7,464 bases of DNA from JADFUS01 sp964600025 (lineage in GTDB: Bacteria; Bacteroidota; Bacteroidia; Bacteroidales; Rikenellaceae), in the NCBI GenBank assembly GCA_964600025.1, contig CAZRHJ010000065.1, positions 1-7,464 on the forward strand, read 5' to 3'. Shown here piece after piece: positions 1 through 6,163 of this stretch (position 1 is its first letter; each line of letters begins with the position of its first letter). Below the pieces are notes generated by a model. The model did not search any database. It worked only from the letters and a program-made list of their open reading frames with translations, and was not told the origin of the DNA. Both the position numbers and the translations under genes were made by a program.

Positions 1-26
1 TTTCACGTAACTGTTTGTTTTTTGTG

Positions 27-101
27 TGGGCCCAACTGGGCTTGAACCAGTGACCCCCTGATTATGAGTCAGGTGCTACTAACCAACTGAGCTATAGGCC
101 C
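27..101 (-). tRNA. tRNA with CAU anticodon, probably tRNA-Ile2 (lysidine type)
   Basis: Read on the minus strand this folds as a cloverleaf. The 7-bp acceptor stem pairs GGGCCTA with TGGGCCC (one G-T pair), and the discriminator is A at 27. The anticodon stem is CCTGA/TCAGG with loop CTCATAA, so the anticodon is CAT (64-66). The T arm is ACTGG-TTCAAGC-CCAGT. CCA is not encoded. A CAU anticodon can mean elongator Met, initiator Met or Ile2. The acceptor has C4-G69 and C5-G68, which I recall as positive determinants for TilS, the enzyme that converts C34 to lysidine, and the T arm and anticodon region resemble E. coli ileX. The first acceptor pair is normal, which argues against initiator Met. 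Ile2 is therefore preferred, but elongator Met is not excluded. The D arm reads GCTC...GTAGC, one base more than the usual GCTC...GAGC, leaving three clean pairs. Confidence 0.93.
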
Positions 102-122
102 CAAATCTTTATTTGATTTGAC

Positions 123-154
123 TTTGCAAAAGTAAATAAATATTTGTAATTTTG
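123..154 (+). promoter_or_regulatory. Bacteroidetes-type promoter for the HAD-dtd operon
   Basis: TTTG at 123-126 and TAATTTTG at 147-154 match the Bacteroidetes primary sigma consensus (TTTG near -33, TAnnTTTG near -7) exactly, with a 20-base spacer. Transcription should begin several bases after 154, leaving a leader of roughly 25 bases before the ATG at 186. No ribosome-binding sequence is visible, which is normal for the phylum. The site overlaps almost completely with a divergent promoter for the tRNA. The assignment rests on consensus match only. Confidence 0.7.
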
Positions 155-158
155 CAAG
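127..158 (-). promoter_or_regulatory. Bacteroidetes-type promoter for the tRNA, divergent
   Basis: On the minus strand, TACTTTTG (complement of 127-134) matches TAnnTTTG. CTTG (complement of 155-158) is a three-of-four match to the -33 TTTG, with a 20-base spacer. The -7 element lies 25 bases upstream of the tRNA 5' end at 101, so the 5' leader would be short. Each -33 element in this pair sits directly beside the other promoter's -7 element. Confidence 0.6.
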
Positions 159-185
159 AGATTTCTAAATAAAATTTAAACTGGT

Positions 186-827
186 ATGATAAATATAGAT
201 AAAGGGGTCAAAAACATTATATTTGACTTTGGGGGAGTAATTCTCGATATTGATATGAATAAGTCTGTTGAGGCTTTTGCTAAATTGGGTATTACAGGAT
301 TCAAAGCAGATGATATTCACCCAAATACACGTTCTTTTTTTGAAGAGTTAGAAATGGGTAAATTAACAACTCCACAGTTCTTTGAACACGTGCTTAGTGA
401 ATATGGCGGAAACACTCAAAAGGTTTCGCAAAGAGATTTATTTGAGGCTTGGTCGGCATTGCTTTTGCCTTTTGATTCCAAAAAAGTTGCAGTAATAGAG
501 CGTTTGCATAATGACAAAAAATATAATCTATATTTGTTGAGCAATACTAATTACCCACATAGAGTACGTTTCTTAAATAACTTTACACGTCAGTTTGGAT
601 ATGATATGGAAACTTTGTTTGAGAAGTGCTACTATTCGGACGAATTGGAGATGCGTAAACCAGATGCAAATATTTATAAATACGTATTGAAAGATGCCGG
701 TTTGAAAGCCGAAGAAACACTATTTATAGACGATAATCAAATTAATCTTCCGAGTGCTGAGGAATGTGGTATTCATACCTACCACTTGAACTTAAAGCAA
801 GGTAATAATTTGACTATGATGTTTTAG
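186..827 (+). CDS. HAD-superfamily phosphatase, YihX-like
   Basis: This is a cytoplasmic haloacid-dehalogenase-type hydrolase of 213 residues, a normal length for the family. All four HAD motifs are visible. Motif I is IFDFGGVILDID with the nucleophile D14, motif II is LLSNTN (S119), motif III is K158 in MRKPDANIY, and motif IV is LFIDDNQIN (D182, D183). The alpha-helical cap lies between about residues 25 and 95. Motif I has Gly where many HAD phosphatases have a second Asp (DxD). That FDxGxVxxDID form is characteristic of the YihX group, where E. coli YihX acts on alpha-D-glucose 1-phosphate, so it is not a defect. The actual substrate cannot be read from the sequence; a sugar phosphate or another small phosphomonoester is likely. 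It is the first gene of a tight operon, 31 bases after a consensus -7 element, and nine bases precede the next gene. The ATG at 186 is supported by the promoter spacing and by the motif I position. Confidence 0.9.
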   Translation: MINIDKGVKNIIFDFGGVILDIDMNKSVEAFAKLGITGFKADDIHPNTRSFFEELEMGKLTTPQFFEHVLSEYGGNTQKVSQRDLFEAWSALLLPFDSKKVAVIERLHNDKKYNLYLLSNTNYPHRVRFLNNFTRQFGYDMETLFEKCYYSDELEMRKPDANIYKYVLKDAGLKAEETLFIDDNQINLPSAEECGIHTYHLNLKQGNNLTMMF

Positions 828-836
828 TTTGGAGCT

Positions 837-1289
837 ATGAGAATATTAATTCAGAGAGTGAGCGAGGCTAAATGTGTGATTGATAACAATGTTTTTTCGC
901 AGATTGGCAAAGGTTTGATGATACTTGTTGGAATAGAGGAGCAGGATAGTCAAGAGGATATAGAATGGCTTGTGGGCAAGGCAACAAAACTAAGAATATT
1001 TGATGATGAGCAAGGGGTTATGAACCTTTCGCTTATGGATATAAAAGCCCAAGTTATGATTGTTTCGCAGTTTACACTCGAAGCATCTACCAAAAAAGGC
1101 AACCGTCCATCTTATATCAAAGCTGCTAAACCAGATATTTCGGTGCCTTTGTACGAGGCTTTTATAGCACGTATGGAAAAAGAATTGGGGCATAGTGTTG
1201 CGACAGGTCAGTTTGGTGCAGATATGAAAATATCTTTGACAAATGATGGTCCTGTTACTATTTGGATAGATTCAAAAAACAAAGAATAA
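837..1289 (+). CDS. dtd: D-aminoacyl-tRNA deacylase (DTD)
   Basis: DTD hydrolyses D-amino acids, and mischarged glycine on tRNA-Ala, from tRNA, preventing their entry into protein. At 150 residues it is close to the family norm of about 145. It starts with the typical MRILIQRVSEA. Both signature active-site motifs are intact: SQFTL at 77-81 and the GPVT motif at 138-141 within TNDGPVTIWIDS, where the Gly-cisPro dipeptide enforces chirality selection. The conserved KKGNRPSY (86-93) and TGQFGADM (123-130) are also present. DTD acts as a cytoplasmic homodimer. It lies nine bases after the HAD gene and one base before the MazG-like gene, so co-transcription is nearly certain. A GGAG at 832 is too close to the ATG to serve as a normal ribosome-binding site. 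Confidence 0.97.
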   Translation: MRILIQRVSEAKCVIDNNVFSQIGKGLMILVGIEEQDSQEDIEWLVGKATKLRIFDDEQGVMNLSLMDIKAQVMIVSQFTLEASTKKGNRPSYIKAAKPDISVPLYEAFIARMEKELGHSVATGQFGADMKISLTNDGPVTIWIDSKNKE

Positions 1290-1290
1290 A

Positions 1291-1626
1291 ATGGAAATAA
1301 AAGAGCTACAAGAGCGTGTAGATGAATGGATTAAGACCTATGGTGTTAGGTATTTTAATGAGCTTACCAATATGGCTATTTTGACAGAGGAGGTTGGTGA
1401 GTTGGCACGAGTTGTGGCACGTAAATACGGCGAACAGTCTTTCAAGGAGGGTGAAAAAGATAATATTTCCGAAGAATTAGCAGATATTTTATGGGTTTTA
1501 GTTTGTTTGGCAAACCAGACTGGAACAGACCTAAATAAAGCAATGGAAGCGAGTTTTGAGAAGAAAACCCAAAGGGATAAAACTCGTCATATAAACAATA
1601 AAAAAATCAATAACAATGAGCGATAA
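1291..1626 (+). CDS. MazG-like nucleotide pyrophosphohydrolase
   Basis: This is a small (111-residue) all-alpha NTP pyrophosphohydrolase of the MazG-like type, which cleaves NTPs or dNTPs to the monophosphate and pyrophosphate. The metal-binding signature EExxE...ExxD is complete: E33-E34-x-x-E37 in LTEEVGELARVV and E62-x-x-D65 in SEELADILWVL. The single-domain form usually works as an oligomer. The last 15 or so residues are a Lys/Asn-rich tail with no domain signal. One base separates the dtd stop from this ATG, and its end overlaps the next gene by 11 bases in another frame (ATGAGCGATAA), so translational coupling in both directions is likely. Substrate preference (house-cleaning of modified nucleotides versus dCTP/dUTP) cannot be told from sequence. 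Confidence 0.92.
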   Translation: MEIKELQERVDEWIKTYGVRYFNELTNMAILTEEVGELARVVARKYGEQSFKEGEKDNISEELADILWVLVCLANQTGTDLNKAMEASFEKKTQRDKTRHINNKKINNNER

Positions 1627-1960
1627 CGATTGGAAAAGCAGACTAAATATGGTTTATTCTACAAATCCTGATTATGAGTTCCAAACCGACGATAATCAAG
1701 ATAAACCAACTGTCGAAAAACATAAACAGTTGCTTAGGATTGCTCTTGACCGACGCCAAAGAAAGGGTAAACAAGTTACTATTGTTGCCGATTTTAAAGG
1801 GAGTGAAGATGATTTGAAAGAGCTTGGTCGTATGCTCAAAACCAAATGTGGAGTAGGCGGCAGTGTTAAAGACGGTGAGATAATTATTCAAGGGGATTTT
1901 AGACAAAAAATAAACGAAATATTACACGAAAATGGGTATATTAAAAGCAGAGTTATATAA
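1616..1960 (+). CDS. SUI1/eIF1-family translation factor-like protein (YciH type)
   Basis: This 114-residue protein has a C-terminal SUI1 fold (about residues 46-109). It shows the basic RRQRKGKQVTIV strand, then DFKGSEDDLKELGRMLKTK, the CGVGGSVKDGEIIIQG segment and the final helix DFRQKINEILHENGY. This is the bacterial YciH version of eukaryotic eIF1. E. coli YciH has been linked to initiation fidelity and to inhibition of translation under stress, but the role in Bacteroidetes is not settled. The first 45 residues are acidic and polar, probably a flexible arm. The start overlaps the MazG-like gene by 11 bases and the end overlaps the following exported-protein gene by 29 bases. Its position after dtd and a nucleotide-cleaning enzyme fits a translation-quality theme, but this is inference. 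Confidence 0.93.
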   Translation: MSDNDWKSRLNMVYSTNPDYEFQTDDNQDKPTVEKHKQLLRIALDRRQRKGKQVTIVADFKGSEDDLKELGRMLKTKCGVGGSVKDGEIIIQGDFRQKINEILHENGYIKSRVI

Positions 1961-4904
1961 AAAGCTAATATGTTTTGTGTTTGCTATTTTTGTGCTACAA
2001 TTTTGTCCACTCAAAACTTTTGCTCAATATACTCCTTCGGAGATAGATCCACTTATGAAATGGTCGCAGATTAAGACCAAAAATCTTAGGGTAGTTTTTC
2101 CAAAACATATCTCAAAAACTGGCTATGCAATAGCATCTTATATCGACACTCTAAGTCCTTATATTACACGTGGTTTAGGAGATAAACTTTATGATTTCCC
2201 AATATTAGTCCATAGCACAAATATCCTTTCGAATGGAATGGTTACTTGGGCTCCCAAACGAATGGAATTATTTTCGATTCCTTCTCGCAACACGCACGCC
2301 ACACAGTGGCTCAAACAACTTACTTCGCACGAGTATCGCCACGTAGCTCAAATGAGTACTTTGAACGTTGGTTTTACTAAATTTGCTTCATATATATTAG
2401 GGCAACAAGCTCCGGGGATAGTGTCTGCACTCTTACCTGGGTATTTTTTGGAGGGAGATGCTGTTTTGAACGAAACGCTTACTTCTACTTTTGGTCGTGG
2501 TCGTCAGCCTGAATTTAATATAGAATATCGTGCAATATTAGAGAATAACGAGATTTTGTTTCGCAAAAACAACCCAAATAAACTGAACTATAACAAAATG
2601 GTTCTTGGGTCGTTCAAAGACAATGTGCCAGATAATTACAAAACTGGATATTTGTTGGTGGGAGCGGCTAATCGTTATTATGGTGTGGATTTTTGGAAAA
2701 AGGCGGTCGAATACACAGGTCGTTACCCTTTTTTGTTTGTAACAGTGGCTATGACTTACAACAAACACGCCAAAACAACTCCTACAAAACATTCAATTCG
2801 CACTTTCAAGGAACTAAAAAAACATTGGGAAGAGCTTGATGATGTACAAAATTCTGCAACTGTACTTAATCCCAAGACCACTTCATATACCACTTATTCT
2901 CACCCACTTCCTTTGACAGAAAACTTAATCGTGGTTCTGAAAAAGGACTTAGATAGAGCAAGTAGATTTGTGGTAATTGACAAAAATACTTCAAAAGAGC
3001 AGCTTTTGTTTTATACGGGCTATGTTACTTCTCGACCAATCATAAAAGATAATATTGTTTATTGGACAGAATATTTGCCTTCAAAATTTTATGGTCAGCA
3101 GAATTTTTCGGTAGTTAAATCCGTTAAACTATCTGTAAATACAGAGGATAAAGTTTCTTACAAGAAATTTAATAAACATAAAGTAGATGAAATAGGTGCT
3201 TTTTATGTTACAGCGGTTGCAGACAAAGGTTTTGCAATGGTAGGATACGACAGAGAGAATATGCCAACGCTTATTTTTACGGATACCAACTTCAAACAAA
3301 TTAAATCTTATGTTTTTGATTGGTTTGATGCTTCATTTAACGGTCTTACGTGGGATAATAAAACAAATAAACTTGTTGCAGTAATACTAAATAATGAGGG
3401 AATGTGGATAGGAGAGTTTAACGAAAAAACTCATAATTTTGATAAAATTACCCGTCCTTCCTATGTTACAATCAAGGATTTGACTGCCTCAGATGGATTG
3501 TTGTATTACACTTCTATTTCTACTGGAAAGGACGAAGTTCACGCTTTTGATTTGTCAAAAGGGGTAGAATATCAAATTACAAACTCAAAATTTGGTTCGT
3601 TTGCTCCTATGCCAAGTTCGCTATGGTCGCAAAAAACCGATAATTCTGCCGAAATACTTTTAACAAATTATTCTATAAAAGGATATTTTCCTGCAAAACA
3701 GAAAATTGATTTGAGTTCTGCTCAAAAACTTGCATATAGATACATTCCAATAGACTATTTGAGTGTTGTTGAGAATGATTCTATTTCACAATCTAATCTA
3801 CAAAAATATCCCGTAATTAATCTTGATACGCTAAGTTTGGATAGTTCTGTGCTTGGTAAATACAAAGTAAAAAAATACAGAAAAGCAGCGAATTTATTTA
3901 ATGTACATAGTTGGGCTCCAATGTATTTTGATATTGACAGAATTATAAACGAAAGGGAATTGGCGGTTGGAGCAGGGGTTAATATTCTTTCACAAAACTT
4001 GCATTCAACACTTATTTCAGGACTTTCGTTGGGTTATTCTCAAAAATCATTTGCACTGGGAGCATCTGCAAATTACACAGCACTGCCAGTACATTTTAGT
4101 GTAAAGCTGAATTATGGTGGAGGTTACCAAAATGTGGATATTAATGGTTTGAAAACAGATGTTGAGGGTAAAGACAAATATCTTTCGGTTGGGGGTAGTG
4201 TTTCTTTGCCAATGAATCTTAGTTCTGGTGTTAATAATCGTAGATTAACTCTAAAAGCAGATATGGAGTATGTAAATACTTTATTACTATCGGACGAAAG
4301 CGAAGAATCAGGTATTACAAAAATGAGTTTTAGTGCAATTTTTCAGAACTATAAATCCTATACTCAAAAACAATTAGCTCCACGCTGGGGCTATACTCTT
4401 CAAGCATATTCTAATATTAATCCATTGTTGAAAGATTTTGGGTCTATCTATGGAGCTTATGCAAAAGGCTATTTTCCGGGGATTTTGAAAAACCATAGTA
4501 CTCAGTTGGCTGTTTTAGCACAATATCAAGACGAGGGAAAATTTAATTTTATGCAAAAAGGCTTATTTCCTTTGGGAGCTTTTGATGATTTTACTGCAAA
4601 AAGAATATACTCGTTGGAAGGAATTTATAAAGCTCCATTATTCTACCCAGATTGGGGATTGGGTGGCATAATTTATTTCAAAAGAGTATCTATGAGTGTG
4701 TTCGCTCAGTATTCTAACGCCGAACCTACTCGAAACTATGATTTTATAGTGCGAGATAGAAATTTCTATTCTTATGGTGGCGGTTTGAACACAGATATCA
4801 AAATATTTAGGGTAGGAGTTCCTATTAATGTTGGTTTTTTGTTGTACAAAACTAATACCGTAGATGGTTTGTGTGCAAACTTTGAATTTTCACTCCAATT
4901 ATAA
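1932..4904 (+). CDS. Exported peptidase-like / beta-propeller / outer-membrane barrel protein
   Basis: This 990-residue protein is predicted to be exported to the outer membrane. Residues 1-31 form a signal peptide: Lys-rich start, hydrophobic core LICFVFAIFVLQF, and probable cleavage at TFA|QY. Residues 45-300 resemble gluzincin or peptidase-MA-like domains: H133-E-Y-R-H137 is a full HExxH motif, followed by YFLEGDAV with E174 as candidate third zinc ligand. Residues 310-610 are repeated short beta-strand blocks typical of a TolB/WD40-like propeller. A linker holding NLFNVHSWAP (654-663) leads to alternating aromatic/Gly strands (about 675-990) typical of a surface-antigen-type beta-barrel. 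The last residue is Leu, not the commoner Phe. The ATG at 1932 is the only in-frame ATG before residue 42 and supplies the basic signal-peptide start, so the 29-base overlap with the SUI1 gene is probably real. The substrate and biological role are unknown. The domain calls come from motif reading, and the barrel is surer than the propeller. Confidence 0.85.
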   Translation: MGILKAELYKKLICFVFAIFVLQFCPLKTFAQYTPSEIDPLMKWSQIKTKNLRVVFPKHISKTGYAIASYIDTLSPYITRGLGDKLYDFPILVHSTNILSNGMVTWAPKRMELFSIPSRNTHATQWLKQLTSHEYRHVAQMSTLNVGFTKFASYILGQQAPGIVSALLPGYFLEGDAVLNETLTSTFGRGRQPEFNIEYRAILENNEILFRKNNPNKLNYNKMVLGSFKDNVPDNYKTGYLLVGAANRYYGVDFWKKAVEYTGRYPFLFVTVAMTYNKHAKTTPTKHSIRTFKELKKHWEELDDVQNSATVLNPKTTSYTTYSHPLPLTENLIVVLKKDLDRASRFVVIDKNTSKEQLLFYTGYVTSRPIIKDNIVYWTEYLPSKFYGQQNFSVVKSVKLSVNTEDKVSYKKFNKHKVDEIGAFYVTAVADKGFAMVGYDRENMPTLIFTDTNFKQIKSYVFDWFDASFNGLTWDNKTNKLVAVILNNEGMWIGEFNEKTHNFDKITRPSYVTIKDLTASDGLLYYTSISTGKDEVHAFDLSKGVEYQITNSKFGSFAPMPSSLWSQKTDNSAEILLTNYSIKGYFPAKQKIDLSSAQKLAYRYIPIDYLSVVENDSISQSNLQKYPVINLDTLSLDSSVLGKYKVKKYRKAANLFNVHSWAPMYFDIDRIINERELAVGAGVNILSQNLHSTLISGLSLGYSQKSFALGASANYTALPVHFSVKLNYGGGYQNVDINGLKTDVEGKDKYLSVGGSVSLPMNLSSGVNNRRLTLKADMEYVNTLLLSDESEESGITKMSFSAIFQNYKSYTQKQLAPRWGYTLQAYSNINPLLKDFGSIYGAYAKGYFPGILKNHSTQLAVLAQYQDEGKFNFMQKGLFPLGAFDDFTAKRIYSLEGIYKAPLFYPDWGLGGIIYFKRVSMSVFAQYSNAEPTRNYDFIVRDRNFYSYGGGLNTDIKIFRVGVPINVGFLLYKTNTVDGLCANFEFSLQL

Positions 4905-4909
4905 TTTTG
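4881..4909 (+). promoter_or_regulatory. Possible promoter for the 7TM-AraC gene
   Basis: TAATTTTG at 4902-4909 matches the TAnnTTTG -7 consensus exactly, and its TAA is the stop codon of the upstream outer-membrane gene. The nearest TTTG is at 4881-4884, leaving a 17-base spacer, shorter than the usual 19-21, so the -33 match is weak. It would give a leader of about 45 bases before the ATG at 4960. No terminator hairpin is visible between the two genes, so read-through from the operon is also possible. Confidence 0.4.
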
Positions 4910-4959
4910 TTTTATAGCGGAAATTTAGTAAATTGCAACAGAAAAAAATAATTTATATT

Positions 4960-6129
4960 ATGACTTTTGATTTATTTACTACACTTCCAATGTATATGGC
5001 TTTGTTTTGGGCAGTCATTTTTGTTAGTGAATTCAAAAAAAACAACTATGCAAAGAGGGTTTTTACCTTTTTTTTGGTTGCTACATCTATCATATATTTT
5101 TGCCACGCAATTTATTATAATAAATATTATGATTTATATAGTAAAATTGAGAGTCTATACATTTTTTCGCATTTAGCAGTCTATCCTCTCTACTATCTAT
5201 ATATCCGTGCATTGACCGAGCCTCGAAAACTCAAATTCAAAGATTTATGGATACTTTCTCCTGCGGTAATACTTAGTATTTTGACCTTTGTGTTATATTT
5301 GTTTATGGATAATTCCCAGAAGATTGATTTTGTAGAGAGTTCTTTTTACACAAAAGAAGTTCATAAATCCCTTACTTTGATAGATACTCTACAAGTTTAT
5401 AGGGTTACTTTTGTTAAAATTGTTTTTTCTGTTCAGATTATTTTAGTGATAATTTATGGCTTGAAAAAACTGCATCGGTACGAGAAGAAAATAAGTAACT
5501 ATTTTGCTAATGTTGAGAAAATAACTCTATCTCGCATAAACAAAGTTTTTGTTTTGTTTATTGTTATCTCATCAATATCTGCTTTGGTGAATATTTTAGG
5601 TAGGGAGTTTTATCTTAATAAACCTGAATTGTTGGCTATCCCTTCTATTGGATTTAGCGTTTTTATTTTTGCCTTGTGCTATATTAGTTTCAAACAAGAT
5701 TATTCTGCCTTTGACTTAGAAAAAGAAATTGCGGGTAGTGATGAGATTGAGGTTTGTAGTTCGGATTGTAAAGATGAATACATACAGCATATTGACAAAC
5801 TGTTTGGAGAAGAACTCAAAACAGTTATTGAACAAGAAAAAATATTTACTAAAACTGATTTAAGAATTTCTGATATTGCCCAAAAAGTAGGAAGTAACAG
5901 AAGTTACGTTTCCAACTATATCAACCAAGTTTATCACGTATCTTTCTCGGATTATATCAATAGTTACAGAGTAGAATACGCCCAAACACTTATCAAAGAA
6001 AAAGGTAGTAGCATCAAATTTAGTGAAATAAGTGAACTCTCAGGTTTCTCAAACGAAAGTTCCTTTTACAGAAACTTTAAGAAAATCACAGGGCAAACTC
6101 CTGCTCAATGGGTAAAATCAATAAGGTAG
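4960..6129 (+). CDS. Seven-helix membrane protein with C-terminal AraC-type DNA-binding domain
   Basis: This 389-residue protein appears to be a membrane-anchored one-component regulator. Seven hydrophobic segments are visible at about residues 7-23, 34-54, 63-84, 96-116, 149-168, 194-214 and 223-243. A polar linker follows, then an AraC/XylS helix-turn-helix pair at about 295-389: the first HTH in ISDIAQKVGSNRSYVSNYINQ, and the second in FSEISELSGFSNESSFYRNFKKITGQTPAQW, which carries the family signature. The domain order (sensor in the membrane, AraC HTH in the cytoplasm) is common in Bacteroidetes. The signal it senses and its target genes are not apparent. I chose the ATG at 4960 over an in-frame TTG at 4933, because the TTG would only add nine mostly polar residues before the first membrane helix and TTG starts are rare. 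It is convergent with the pentapeptide gene, with 34 bases between them. Confidence 0.9.
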   Translation: MTFDLFTTLPMYMALFWAVIFVSEFKKNNYAKRVFTFFLVATSIIYFCHAIYYNKYYDLYSKIESLYIFSHLAVYPLYYLYIRALTEPRKLKFKDLWILSPAVILSILTFVLYLFMDNSQKIDFVESSFYTKEVHKSLTLIDTLQVYRVTFVKIVFSVQIILVIIYGLKKLHRYEKKISNYFANVEKITLSRINKVFVLFIVISSISALVNILGREFYLNKPELLAIPSIGFSVFIFALCYISFKQDYSAFDLEKEIAGSDEIEVCSSDCKDEYIQHIDKLFGEELKTVIEQEKIFTKTDLRISDIAQKVGSNRSYVSNYINQVYHVSFSDYINSYRVEYAQTLIKEKGSSIKFSEISELSGFSNESSFYRNFKKITGQTPAQWVKSIR

Positions 6130-6163
6130 ACAGTGTTTTTAAATTTCTTTTGGACATAGATAA

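Noticed and set aside
1..26. Terminator after the tRNA
   Set aside because: On the minus strand this stretch gives an A-rich run with no stem and no T tract, so nothing can be supported before the window edge.
225..233. Missing second Asp in HAD motif I (DFG rather than DxD)
   Set aside because: This is the usual form in the YihX-like group, so it does not mark an inactive enzyme.
990..1193. Minus-strand open frame of 67 codons inside dtd
   Set aside because: It lies fully antisense to a well-conserved dtd gene and has no recognisable protein features or promoter.
1643..1906. Minus-strand open frame of 87 codons inside the SUI1 gene
   Set aside because: It is a shadow of the conserved SUI1 coding frame, and its composition is explained by the complement of that gene.
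2538..2792. Minus-strand open frame of 84 codons inside the 990-residue gene
   Set aside because: It is antisense to a continuous coding region and rich in Cys/His/Ile from complementing common codons; no start signal.
4967..5176. Plus-strand open frame of 69 codons overlapping the 7TM-AraC gene
   Set aside because: It is out of frame with the real gene and hydrophobic only because the true frame encodes membrane helices.
6130..6163. Possible bidirectional terminator between the convergent genes
   Set aside because: No inverted repeat able to form a stable stem is present in the 34 bases; only a short T-rich run is seen.
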